A DNA stretch of 64,000 bases. It comes from Limnanthes douglasii subsp. nivea (taxonomy: Eukaryota; Streptophyta; Magnoliopsida; Brassicales; Limnanthaceae). The DNA lies in NCBI GenBank assembly GCA_036936605.1, contig JAUPFV010000005.1, positions 155,869,195 through 155,933,194 of the forward strand, written 5' to 3'. Below the pieces are notes generated by a model. That model did no database searches. It was not told where the DNA came from and saw only the letters and a list, made by a program, of their open reading frames with translations. The position numbers and the translations under genes were made by a program. This document shows positions 1-11,257 of this stretch, one piece after another; position 1 is the first letter of the stretch, and each line of letters starts with the position of its first letter.

Positions 1-262
1 GGTGGTTGGGTATTTATACCCTGATGTTTGGGCCCTTATTGGCTTTCGGGTCATGTTTAATGGACCCGGGTCATGTTAAAAGACCCATGAGCTCTAAGTA
101 GGAGAGCAAGTAGCTTAGTCAAGAAGTGTTTAGGTATTTTAGTACTTTTGTCATAGTTCGAACAGTCCTATAGGCTAGTTATTCGAAGTGAGCTGTCCGG
201 TATCCGGAGAGGTTGGACCGATCTGTCCCTGTACGGGGAGCAGGCAGAATTCGGACTCATCA
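1..262 (-). mobile_element. LTR fragment of a Tat-type Ty3/gypsy family
   Basis: Read on the minus strand from 262 the sequence starts TGATGAGTCCGAAT and follows the LTR at 48261-48697: it has the same GACCCGGGTCCATTAAAC block, the same run of AAACACTTCTTGACTAAGCT and a matching TATAAATAC...CAACCACC stretch. It is clearly more diverged than the two LTRs of the 48-54 kb copy are from each other. The window edge cuts it, so solo LTR and full element cannot be told apart. It sits inside gag-side sequence of the older gypsy array, so it inserted later than that array. Confidence 0.85.
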
Positions 263-587
263 TGGTTGATATGGTTTTACGGAGAAAAACATCCTATTTT
301 CGGAGCAAAAGAATTATGATCCTTATTGTAGCCTCATTTAGAACCCGATGGTAGGTTGTTCGGCCATAGAGTAAAAATCTGGTGGTCATCCTCTGAATTT
401 CTTCTTGGATTTTCTTAATCTGATCTCCGACCAGAATCAACTGTTCTCCAATTACCTAGTGTTGGCATGCTCCATCAAGCCTACACGATGGTCCAGATCT
501 TTCTGATTCTAGATCCTATATATGGACGTAGTATTCTTCTCTCGTTCTCTTTGTGACCGCATAATTACCACATAGCAAGAATCTGAT
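263..587 (-). pseudogene. gag-side remnant of decayed Ty3/gypsy unit A
   Basis: This block aligns with 4740-4972 and 8790-9488, the gag-side ends of units B and C. Shared stretches include GGTTTT.CGGAG and the CTGGT.GTCATCCTC segment. No open frame survives. It is the 5' end (minus strand) of a third unit whose remainder lies left of the window or was lost when the Tat LTR at 1-262 inserted. The call rests only on similarity to the neighbouring units. Confidence 0.6.
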
Positions 588-599
588 GCTCTGATACCA
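588..599 (-). other. primer-binding site, tRNA-iMet type (unit A)
   Basis: On the minus strand this reads TGGTATCAGAGC, the standard plant retroelement primer-binding site complementary to the 3' end of initiator methionine tRNA. It fixes the orientation of the element (minus) and the LTR boundary just to its right. Confidence 0.8.
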
Positions 600-719
600 A
601 GAGAACTTAGGTAGAATATCAATTAAAGCAAACTGGATAAGCCCTAACCCGTGGGTAGAGAACTTCATAACCTCATAAGAAATATTTCAAATTATCAAAA
701 AATTGTCCAAACTAGCTAA
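600..719 (-). mobile_element. Shortened LTR between gypsy units A and B
   Basis: The GGATAAGCCCTAACCCGTGGGTAGAG stretch matches the PBS-proximal part of the LTRs at 4985 and 9501. Only about 120 bp remain, against roughly 300 bp for the other two, so the middle and far end have been deleted. The 3' end of unit B (a GTAGTTGTGAGCTTG motif near 722-738) follows at once. Confidence 0.55.
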
Positions 720-3700
720 GTAGTTGTGAGCTTGTATCAAAATATCATCGTCTCCTCATTGAGAATAATATGCCCTTGATTTATTAGCTTCATCATCGTT
801 AGAAACGTCGATAAAAGGCACCATGTGCTTCACATCAAAGACGTCATATGTCTTTGTGTGGCTGGACAAATACAACAATGTATGCATTTGTGTTTATCTT
901 CTCCACTACTTCATATGGTCCTGCCTTCCTTGCTGTAACTTTGTTGTACTCATGGGTAGGATAATGTTATCTCGTTAAAACAGCCCACATGAAATCTCTC
1001 ACTTCAAACTCGACATGTTGGTGTATTTTGTCAGCTGCAACTTTGTATGTCTGACTTGTATCCTCAAGATTCTTTATCTTATTCTTGTGAATTTCCCACA
1101 ACTCAACAATCACGGTCTTGACCCTAATATGATAGTTGCAATACTAAATTTATAAGACTCCATGGATTATAGTCGTAGACCACTACAAACAATATGGTAG
1201 AATCATGAATCCCAAGACTTGGAATTTCCAGCCACCTCTGCATGCAACATGTTTTCTAAAAATCTGTTGGTTACCTCTGTCTGCCCATCCGTGTGTGGGT
1301 GATATGCACTACTAAATCTCAGTTTCATATTCATAAGACGCCATAAAATCCTCCAGAAATGACTAAAAAAACCGAGGATCTCGGTCAGAGATGATGTTCA
1401 TAGGTAGTCTATAAAAATAATAAACCTCTATGAAGTACAAAGTAATGACGTCCAATGCATTCGTTGTTTTCTTTTATGTAATAAAATAAGCTATTTTAAA
1501 TATCTGTTAACACCACGAATATTGCGTCATTATCTTTTTTCGTCCTTGCCAATCCGATATAGGTAATGGTAAATACATACTAGCATTTGAAGTCATACCA
1601 TTCGCGATCGGAAAATCCAACATCCCACCACGAAGCGGATAACATCCCTTTTCAAGCGTGGATAATAAAACTTGGAAGATATAAAATTTAAGGTCTGATC
1701 CCAACCACCATGCCCTTTATTATAGTGTACCTACACTATAAATAGTCTTAAACTCCCAGCACGAATACATAATAGATTACCTTTAAAGAGGTTACCATTT
1801 CTGACTCACAAATTTATTCTCAAACGTGCCCAAACATCCTCTAAGATAGGACCGCAATACAACCATGTAGCAAGATTGTTTTTCCCATCATCTTAAACCC
1901 AATAACCTCTTCTCCTATATGTATAATCATACTTTACTTGACCAATGCATCAGCTACACGATTAACTGCTCCTGATGTATGCTTGATAGAAAAAGTAAAC
2001 CGCTGAGTAAATGATGCCCATCGCGCGTGACGTGCATAGAGTTTGTCTTAAATCTACAGATACATTAATACATAATGCTCAGTATACAATACATAATTAT
2101 TATAATTCAGGTATAAACTCCAATGTTCCAAAGCCCGAACCAATGCGTAGAAATCGACGTCATAAGTGTTGTAGTTAATTTTGGCCCCACTTAACTTCTC
2201 ACTGAAGTAAGCGACTGATCACCTCTATTGGCTAAGCACAACCTCAATACCCATGCCAGATACATCCCAATGAAATCTAAATTCTGTAGAATTATTAGGT
2301 AAGACCAGTATAAGGGTGGTGGTCAGTCTTACCTTAATTTTGTCAGATGCCTCTTCTGCCTCTCGAGTCCAACTAGAATTCTTTTCTTTCATGCAATCGA
2401 TAATATGTTCAATGACGGTGCTGAATTTCTGAATAAAACATCGATAGAATAAAAACAAGCAATTAAATTAAAGGTCGTTAGTGATAGATGTCGGTGGTGG
2501 CTAGTCACAAACTAGTGATATCTTAGACTCATAAACTGACACTCCATATTTCGATACTACATATCCCAAGAAGATGACATAATCTGTTAAAAAATAATAT
2601 ATGTTCATCCAACCGTGGATTTTTTCGCACCTCAGTACACTTAAGATCTCTCGTAGATGTTGTAAATATAGTTCTTTGCTGGTGCTATAAGTCAATGTGT
2701 TATTGAATGAGACAACAAAAATTTACCAATAAACGGAAAATAGCTAAATCATAACGCACATGAAAGTACTAGGTGCATTCGAAATGCCAAAAGGCATTCT
2801 CATTCATTCGAAATGCCAAAAGGCATTCTCATTCATTCGAAATGCCAAAAGGCATTCTCATTCATTCGAAATGCCAAAAGGCATTCTCATTAATTCGAAC
2901 AAACTTTCTTGGGTTTTGAACGCCATTTTCCATTTGTCTCGCATTCGAAAGTGGATCTAGTGATGCCCACTTTTGAAGTTCAGCTTCGTGAATACCTTTG
3001 CACCACTCAATTGATCTAACAAACTCTCATGTCTGTGGATAAGAAATAAATATCGGACTGTAATCTTATTGATAGCCCGACTATCCACACACATCTACAT
3101 GAAACCAATTTCTTGGGTGTTAAAATACCAGAATAACACAAAAAAATAAGGCTCCCATGAACATGGCCCCTCCTTAGAAATTCCTCAACCTACTTCATTA
3201 GCTCCTCATGTTCTTTCAAACTCATTATGCAATACAGACGGTTAGGTTGGCTATCTCCAGGCACAAGGTCGATCTGATGTTGAATGTCCTGTAATGGGGA
3301 AAGCCAGTAGGGAAATGAAAACTCCAATAACAGCGAGCGAAATCACTCAGGGACTCCAACAAGTATATTATAAGTACATTATTCAACAATTAATAAATAC
3401 ATATTTCCAGAATCACTCGCATGTTGTAAACATGACGTATAAGATAAGAAATTTCTACCAGACTCTTGTGACATAGTGAGTGCAGGTTTTGGAGACACTT
3501 CCCTTGATGATACTAAGGTAATTTTACAGTTCTACCATCATACGTGCAACTCCAATTAAATTTCCATGCTCTCCCTAATAGTAGGTGACAAGAATCCATG
3601 CTAGTGACACCGCACCACACCTATCTTTATAATTTCCAACATAAAAAAGATATAAGAGACCGCTTAGAAATGGTTAACCGTCTACCTTTTCTTAACCATG

Positions 3701-4100
3701 CTAGTTTATAGGGATTGGGGTGATTTTCAATCTACAATGATAATTTTAACACAACCTATTCAGAGATTACATTCTCATAGCTCTATGAGTCTATCACAAA
3801 TTTACACACCTTCTCTCTGATAGTGCAAGTAGATTGAAATATATTATTTCCAAGCCAATCATCAATGTCAGTATTCACTTTAGGCGTGAAATAGACACGT
3901 TTTAGAGTCAACATTTTCCCAACATCCCCTTCATATATTTGTTTCCACTGAAAGCCCATCAACAACGTTCTCCTCTTGCTCATCATACTATATGTCACCA
4001 TCTAACTAAAAGCTATCAGCTTCGCTGAACAAACCTCTTGATTGATGACGTGGTTAACGAAAATGTGCTGCAATGTGTTATGTCTCATGACAACAAAATC
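720..4100 (-). pseudogene. Decayed Ty3/gypsy pol, unit B
   Basis: Fragments of a gypsy polyprotein lie in the correct order on the minus strand. From high to low coordinates they are: a protease stub near 3783-4001 (ends CTIREKVCKFVIDS, the approach to the retropepsin active site); reverse transcriptase at about 2500-3490 (a piece reads FLGYVVSKYGV); RNase H at about 2225-2458 (FYRCFIQKFST...WDVSGMGIEVVLSQ); the H2C2/pre-integrase region at 1507-1704 (PLPISDWQG); and integrase core and tail at about 780-1460. Stops and frameshifts occur every 60-80 codons. In function this would be the replication polyprotein of a chromovirus-like element, but it is inactive. Unit C (5297-8030) has the same layout and is slightly better preserved. 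Confidence 0.8.
2777..2892. repeat. 29-bp tandem repeat, four copies, inside the RT region
   Basis: Four exact or near-exact copies of a 29-bp unit start at 2777, 2806, 2835 and 2864. Each contains GAAATGCCAAAAGGCATT, itself an imperfect palindrome. The period is not a multiple of three, so the frame rotates and returns after three copies. Unit C has a single copy of the corresponding sequence (about 7225-7255, in the AGGCCAAAAGACATT context). The expansion is therefore private to unit B. Confidence 0.9.
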
Positions 4101-4972
4101 ATTTTACTTGAGAAGAAGTTCTTGCATAAGAAGGTGCTACAATTTGCGATGCAGGATTAGAATATTTAATTCTTCTCTTTAGGAGTGTCACTGGTGATGT
4201 TATAATATTATCCCTTCCATATGGTCTTCTCTAGAGGGTTTTTTCCAGATGCATGCTTCAGAAACATTGACAAGATCAAGCATATTTAATGATTCTTGAA
4301 ATAATTATCGCATTTCGCTGATGTAACGAGTACTGACAAACCCTCTATTTTAGCAACATCAACAAAAAATTTCAACTAAAAAAACTCATCATTATATTCG
4401 TCAACATAATTTAAACTCTATTTAAGGTTTTGGTACTACTCATACATAATCATTATAAAGAGTAAACAAGTTAACTTGAGATGTTTCACAAGATTATCCT
4501 AGTTAAATATATTTGACTTATCTTACTTTGACCTAGTTTGTTTCAGTTGTTGCCACCATGATGTAGTCCGACTCTGAAACTTGGTTACGAGCAGTTGCAC
4601 CCTCTTGTTGTCCGTGATATTCTTGAAATCAAGGACTTCTTCCATATTTACGATCGAATCTACAAAATCCTCTCGTTGAAGAACCCCGTGAAATTTTGGG
4701 ATCTCAAGTTTAAACCTCGACTCTCACCATATTTTGATTTAAAGCAGGATTTGGAGGTTGCTCAAAGGCCCATTCATTATGGTTTTGTGGAGGTACACAT
4801 TCTCTCCTCAGAAAGAAAGAATAATGATCCTCATCTTAACCTCATTCAACCCCCGATTGGAGGTTGCTCGGCTTTGAAGCTCAAAATCTGGTCGTCATCC
4901 TCTTTATCATGTTTTCGCATTTGTTTCATGTTATCTTCCAGCATACTCAACTAATCTCCAATTTCCTCCGAT
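4101..4972 (-). pseudogene. gag remnant, unit B
   Basis: This stretch lies between the protease stub and the primer-binding site of unit B and aligns in patches with the same stretch of unit C (about 8160-9488). Examples are the GGTCTTCTC.AGAGG segment and the CTTGGTT.CGA..AGTTGCACCC segment near 4580. Position and homology make it gag. No zinc knuckle can be read and no useful frame is open. Confidence 0.5.
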
Positions 4973-4984
4973 GCTCTGATATCA
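4973..4984 (-). other. primer-binding site, one mismatch (unit B)
   Basis: On the minus strand this reads TGATATCAGAGC, one change from the canonical iMet site seen at 588-599. Confidence 0.65.
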
Positions 4985-5290
4985 AGATGATAGAGGTCAG
5001 ATATTAATTGAAGGAAAGGGGATAAACCCTAACCCTTGGGTAGAGAGAACTTAACAAGTTCATAAGAAGTATTTCAATTTATTAAAAACTGTCTTACAAA
5101 TAAGGATTTGAGAGCTTACATAAACGTTTCTCACCCTAATCCAACATTTTAGTAATAACAAAAATCCAATAAACTATAGCCTAGTCGAATTCAAGCACAA
5201 ATAGATTTCCATAGATATTTTTTACAAAAATCTATAAAGTATTAAAATAAAATAAAAATACTAGAATAAATATTTATGGCCCTAAATAGC
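4985..5290 (-). mobile_element. LTR shared by gypsy units B and C
   Basis: It lies between the PBS of unit B and the 3' coding end of unit C, and aligns along its length with 9501-9800 (GATAAACCCTAACCCTTGGGTAG, AAGGATTTGAGAGCT, ACAAATAGATTT). A single LTR serves as the 5' LTR of one unit and the 3' LTR of the next, the structure left by unequal recombination between LTRs. Its exact end is blurred by decay. Confidence 0.6.
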
Positions 5291-5296
5291 GGGTTT

Positions 5297-8030
5297 TTAG
5301 TCCCAAACTTCATGACGATTCGTTTGGCCACCATCATATCCTTGATACTTGACGGGCTCGTCAAAGTCTTTTATTTGGATATTTGTGGTGTCCAAATTTG
5401 ATAATTGGTTCAGTACGAAGGGACGTTTGTGTTTGTCCAAAATAACTAAGTAGTTGTGAGCTTGTGCTACGAAATCATTATCTCCTCCGTGAGAAGAATT
5501 CACCCTCAGACTATCAGCTTCATCATCATCAACAACATCGGTAAAAAGCATCAGGTGCTTCACGTTAAAGGCACCATAGGTCTTCATGTGGCTGGACAAC
5601 TTCAGCCTTTAGACATTTGGGTTAATCTTCTCCACCACTTCATAGAAAATCACCTTCCTTGCTGATATTTTGTTGTATTCATGGGTAAGATAAAAATATC
5701 TGGTTACCTCTGTCTGTTGATCCGTTTGTGGGTGATATGCACTACTAAAACTTAATTTCATATTTGTAAAATGCCATAAAATCCTCCATAAATGAATAAT
5801 AAACCAAGGATCCTGGTCATAGATGATGTTCATATGCAGTCCATGCAATTGATAGACCTCTCTGAAGTACAAAGTAGAGACGTTCACTTCATTTGTAATT
5901 TACTAGCATTCGATAAAATGAGTCATTTTATTAAATTTATCAACAACCACGAATATAAAGTCATTACATGTTTGCATTCTTTGTAATCTTGAAATAAAAT
6001 CCATGCTCACACTTTACAATGGTCTTTCCAATATAGATAATGGTAAATATATACCAACATTCGAAGTCATAACAATTTTTATTCGAAAAGTTCGACACCG
6101 AACCACGAAATGGATAACATCGCATTCAAGAGAGGATAATAAAAATAGCAAGATATAAAATTTAAGGTCTCATCCCGGCCACCATGCCTTTCATTACTCT
6201 TTTCAAACATTATATATAGTCTCAAAATATCAACAAGAATACATAATAGATTATTTTAAAAGAGGTAGTCATTGCCTATTACAAAATTTGTTCTCAAACT
6301 CGAGCCAGTGCCTTCCATACGAAGACCAAAATATAGAATTGTACCAAGTAGATATTTCATCATCTCAAACCCAAAAAACTTTAATTCCATACGTATAATC
6401 ATACTTTTCCTTATCAACGCATCTGCTACATGGTGAACTGCTCCCGAGATATGCTTGATAGAAAAATTATAATGATGAGTAAATGATGGTGTACATAGAT
6501 TTTGTTTTGGTTCTGCATATGTTTCAATGTATCGCGATTTGTATACAATTCTATATCAATATATAGGACGTTTATAAAATTTAGTGTTTCAAAATCTAAA
6601 CTACTGCATATAACTCGGAGTTATAAGGGTTGTTGTTAAGCCTTGCCTCACTAAACTTCTCACTGATATAGGCGAGTGGTCGCCCCCTTTGGCTAAGTAC
6701 AACCCCAATAACCATGAAAAATGCATTAAATTACAATTCAAATCCTACAGAAAAATCAGGTAAAACCAGTATATGTGCGGTGGTCAGTCGTACCAAACAA
6801 CTCTACAGGCTGTGGAGTCTAACTAAAAGTTCATGCAATAAATAATAAGTTTCATGATGGTTTTGAAGTTGTAAATAAACCTTCGATCTAATTAAACCAA
6901 CCTATGAAATGAACATATCTCAGTGATAGAGATTGGCGGTGGCCAGTCACGAACTACTGTTATTTTAGACTCATCAACTAACAACCAATTTTTTGATACT
7001 ACATATCTCGAAGAGGACTGACTTTATTATAAAAGAACATTTGTTCATCCCATCTTAGAATTTCTCGCACCTCGGAATACATAAGACATCTCGTGGATGC
7101 TGTAAAAGCAGTTCTTTCTAGTGCTATAAATCAACATGTCATCGAAATAGATAACCATACATTTACCGATAAAGGCGCAAAAAACATGTTTTGTAATATG
7201 CATAAAAGTAGTGGGTGAACTAGAAAGGCCAAAAGACATTAACATCCATTTAAACAAACCTTCCCGAGTTTTGAACGTCGTTTTCCATTCATCTTCAATT
7301 CGTCAACACCTTTACACCACTAAATTGATCTACTAAACCGTCAAGTCTGGGAATGGGAAACCGATAACTGACTGCAATCTTATTGATAGCCCAACTATCC
7401 AAGAACATTCGTATTAAACCATCTTTCTTGGGTGTTAACAATGCCCGAATAACACAAGGACTAAGGGTATCACAAATGTGACCCTCCATCAGCATTTCCT
7501 CAACCTGTCTCTTTTGCTCCTTATCTTCTTTCAGACTCGTTCTATAGTGCAGACAGTTAGGTAGACTAGTGCCAGACATTAGGTTGATCTTATGTTGAAT
7601 ACCCCATAATGGGGGAATATCACTAGGTAAATCATCTTGAAATACATCAGAAAACTCCAATAACAGCGAGCGAAATCTCTCAGGGACTCCATCAAATAGA
7701 TAATTAGTACATTGTTTAAAAATTAATGGATACATAATTCTAAAATCACTAGTATGTTCTAAAAATTCCTTATGAGCTAACTTCTGCACAATTAATTTTA
7801 GAGATTACATTCTCACAGCTCCATGAGTCTATCACGAATTTGGACACCTTCCCTCTAATAGTGCAAGTATTTCAGAATATTTTGTTTCACATCCAATCAT
7901 AACCGCCACTACTCAATTTAGGCACAAAATAAACATGTCTTAGAACCAATAGTTGCCCAACATTATCTTTATATATTTTTTCATGTTAGAAGCCCATCAA
8001 CAGTGTTATCCTCTTTCTTATCATACCATG
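5297..8030 (-). pseudogene. Decayed Ty3/gypsy pol, unit C
   Basis: From high to low coordinates on the minus strand: a protease stub (about 7800-8030); an RT N-terminal block at 7295-7789 (LTPKKDGLIRM, YRFPIPRLDGLVDQFSG); the RT core at 7045-7257 (MSFGLSSSPTTFM, VIYFDDMLIYS, so the F/Y-DD catalytic pair is retained); an integrase core piece at 5609-5887 (FSSAYHPQTDQQTEV, with the glutamate of the D,D-35-E triad); and the integrase tail at 5297-5599 (GAFNVKHLMLF). Several stops and frameshifts break it. Motif spelling fits chromovirus-type gypsy elements; no chromodomain can be read at the end. It belongs to the same family as unit B, about 4.5 kb further along. Confidence 0.88.
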
Positions 8031-9488
8031 GCTCACCCTCAAACTAAAGATCAGAAACTTTAGTGAATAAACCCCTTAACTGATGCGATGGTTTAGGATA
8101 ATATGTTGCAATGTTTCTTGTTTCATTAAAGCAAAAACATCTTGCTTGCTAAGAAGTTCATGCACGACTAGGTGCTGTAATTTACGGTGTTGGACTAAAA
8201 CATGTGATTATTCTCTTTGGGAGTATCACTGATGATGCTCTTATATTATCTTTTCCATATGGTCTTCTCGAGAGGAATTTATCCACATCGAAGACACACT
8301 TATGTGCTTCAGAAACATTGACATGATCAAACATTTTCAATGAGTCCTGAAATTGCTGACTCATTTCCCTGATGTAGGGAGATACCAATTGATTCTCTGT
8401 TTCAACAACATCAACATGTTTTTCAACTTAAGAAACTTATTAGTATATTTTTCAACAGACTTTGACTCATGTTTAAGGTTTTTTGCACTGTTGACACATA
8501 ATTCTCACATAATTAAAGGGTAAAATTCCGACCTAAGATGTTCACAAGCTTATCCTAGCTATATAATTTTGACTTATTGAGCCTGAACATGGATTGTTTC
8601 AACTGTTTCTACTATGATGCATTTTGATCCCAAAACTTGGTTGCGACCAATTGCACCCACTTGTCATCTCAGATGTCCTTGAAATATAAGACTTATTCTA
8701 GATTTTTGATCCAGTCTACAAAATTCTCGTGTTAAAGACCATCGTGGAATTCTATGACCTCAAGTCGAAGCCCTAACTCACACAATCTAGATGTTGCTCA
8801 AAGGCCTGTTCGTGGTGGTTTTGCGGAGGAACACGTCCTCTTTTCGGAGAAAAAGGATTCTAATCCTCGTCATAGCTTCCTTTGGAACCTAACGATAGGT
8901 TGCTTGACTACCCAGAGTTTATTGTCACCTACAACTTTGTATGTTTTTTGCTTGTATCCTCGAGATGTTTCCTCTTATTCTCGTGAATTTCCCACAACTC
9001 AGCAATCACGGTCTCGACCCTTACATGAACCATTTATATAATCACAAATGTCAAATCCATAGGGTCCTATGGATTAGTAGACCACCATTAATGAGCTATG
9101 CCCTGCACTCCTTTTGTGGTGCCTGTTATAATCGAATTCAATGTGATAGAGTCGTGAATCCCATAAATTCAATTTCCAGCCACCTCTTCATGAAACAGGT
9201 TTTCCAAAGTTCTTTCGGTTATCTCTGTATGCCCATATGTGCAAAGAAACACCTCCTAGAGCTTGGAATTTGGTGCTCATCCTCTACATCACTTATTGTA
9301 TTTGCTTCATCTGATCTGCCAGTGTACTCAAAGTCTCTTCGTTCGCATGTAATTTATTAGCCTTGACGTGCTCCATCAAGGCTACACGATGGTCCATATA
9401 TTCCCGATTATACATCCCAATAATTGATGTGGTATTCTTTTTTCGTTCTATTTGCAGCGGTATAACTCTCATGTAACAGGTATATGAT
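8031..9488 (-). pseudogene. gag remnant of unit C with a misplaced integrase fragment
   Basis: 8182-8388 keeps a short open piece rich in charged residues at the gag end. 8790-8910 and 9250-9488 match the gag-side sequence of unit A (263-587). Between them, 8930-9245 matches the integrase-region block at 1025-1265 (ACAACTTTGTATGT, TTCCCACAACTCA, ATCACGGTCT). Integrase sequence does not belong here, so this unit has been rearranged internally or carries a nested fragment of the same family. Confidence 0.55.
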
Positions 9489-9500
9489 GCTCTAATACCA
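9489..9500 (-). other. primer-binding site, one mismatch (unit C)
   Basis: On the minus strand this reads TGGTATTAGAGC, one change from the canonical iMet site. Confidence 0.65.
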
Positions 9501-9800
9501 AGATGATAGATATAAAATATCAATTGAAGGAAAAACGAATAACCCCTAACTCTAGGGTAGACAAAACTTCACAAGTTCAGAACCAATATTTTAATTTATC
9601 AAAACAATTCTCTACAAGTAAGGTTTTGAGAGCTAAAATAGAAGTTTCTCCGAACCCTAATACAAAATTAGGGAAATGTTCTAAATTTAATCAAATATAT
9701 TCTAGTCAAATCTTAGTATAAATAGATTTTCCGGGAAATTTTACAATTTTTTTTATAAGATATAAAAAAAATTAAAATTGTGATTTGGGACCTTAAACAA
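9501..9800 (-). mobile_element. LTR at the 5' side of gypsy unit C
   Basis: Aligns with 4985-5290 across its length and directly follows the primer-binding site of unit C. The right boundary is approximate. Confidence 0.6.
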
Positions 9801-9970
9801 CGGATGTTGGAGCCCACACTTTGGGACGAGGTCTTTGGACTTCGTCAACGTGGTCGTCAAGATCTTCGACTTGAGTACTTATGACGCCCAAATCTAATAC
9901 TTTGTTCTACACTAAGGTCTGTTTGCGTTTGTCTAGAATAACTAGGTAGTTATAGGCTTGTGCAACGACA
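9801..9970 (-). pseudogene. 3' end of a further gypsy unit, truncated
   Basis: This block matches the C-terminal coding end of units B and C: the GTTTGCGTTTGTCTAGAATAACTAGG stretch corresponds to 5425-5455, and GTGCAACGACATC to 5463-5475. Similarity stops abruptly at 9970, where a ~100 bp tandem repeat begins. The array therefore held at least four units before truncation. Confidence 0.6.
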
Positions 9971-10370
9971 TCAAATATGCATAATTTTTATACTTAACAT
10001 GAACTAATGAATGATTTGTTTGTGTTTTGATTGCGCTCTTTGGGTGTTGAAAATATGTTTTAACAAATAAATATGCATAATATTTTTTCAAATGTTTGAC
10101 ATGCACTAGTCAATGACTTATTTGTGTGTTTGTTATGCTATTTAGGTTGTCAATATGTGTTTTCGCAAATAAATATGCATTAATGTTGATAGTATATGAA
10201 ATAAACTAGCCCATAACTTGTTTGTGTATTTGTTGAGTTGTTTGGGTGTTAGAAATGTGGTTTCGCAAGTAAATATGAGTTGTTTCGAAGTACATGACAT
10301 GAACTAGCCCCTAACGTGTTGTGTTGTTTTGGTACTAAAAATATATTTTCGCAAGTCAAATATGAATTTT
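9971..10370. repeat. Diverged ~100-bp tandem repeat, four units
   Basis: Units start near 9970, 10069, 10170 and 10270, with the start of a fifth near 10360. Each begins AAATATG(C/A) and carries ACATGAACTAG...TTGTTTGTGT...TTGGGTGTTGAAAATATG and TTTCGCAAGT near its end. Divergence between units is visible but the period is regular. It starts exactly where the gypsy array stops. Confidence 0.75.
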
Positions 10371-11257
10371 TATCCGTAAGATGCCAATATTTTTCACTTT
10401 CTAGTACAAATAAAATATAATGGTAAATGGTCCAGTATTTTTCAGATTTAGATTTGTGCATGATAAGGACAATAATGAAAGCAATACAAATAAGAAAAAA
10501 AATTACAAGTCGGGACATATATAATATTCTTCTAGATCTTTTAAGATGCATATGATTACAAGAAAATATATATTTTTCCTCCAAAACACAAAGATCTTAT
10601 AATGAAAATAATAAAAAAAACTATGATTGTAAGAAGTCAGCTTTCCAGTTTTGTTGAGCAAGTTTTAGCACTACATGAAAAATATATATATGTTATTTTA
10701 GACATTTGATCATCAACGTTATAAAAAACATCGATAAGTTTAATTCGAAAAAAAGAAATCTAAAAGATTCACACATAGTACCTATATACTTTGGAGAGAG
10801 CCGAATATTTTTTTGAACTTAAATAACATAGAAAATAATTAAGATAAAAATGCATGCTTTTTCGTTGTTTATTAGTTTAAGATTAATTTTTATAGATCTA
10901 AAATGCTTGTTTTTTAAGTCTAAAAATGCCTATCTTTTGTAAGTATTGTCTTTTCACAATTACATAATTTTTGTAAGTTTATAAATATCTTGTTTTTTTG
11001 CAAGCAATAGAATTTTTTACAAATATATACGAGCTACTATCCAATAAATTATAAGATGTAATTCTTCAAACTATATCGACAATTAAAAAATTGTACGTTT
11101 CACATCTGAAGAGATCATAACTGTTTTAACGATTTTGTACGTTGAAAATTAAAAAAACATAAATTTCAATACCATATAGAATAAAAAAGAAAAACTAAAA
11201 AATTCAAGTAAAATTTTTCGAAACAAATAAAAAATATGCTTGTTGTTGATTTTACAA
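10371..11257. other. AT-rich stretch, nothing recognised
   Basis: I see no open frame with a recognisable product, no terminal repeats and no strong tandem structure here. Confidence 0.5.

Noticed and set aside
2760..2960. 66-codon plus-strand frame
   Set aside because: It translates the 29-bp tandem repeat in rotating frames, on the strand opposite to the retroelement.
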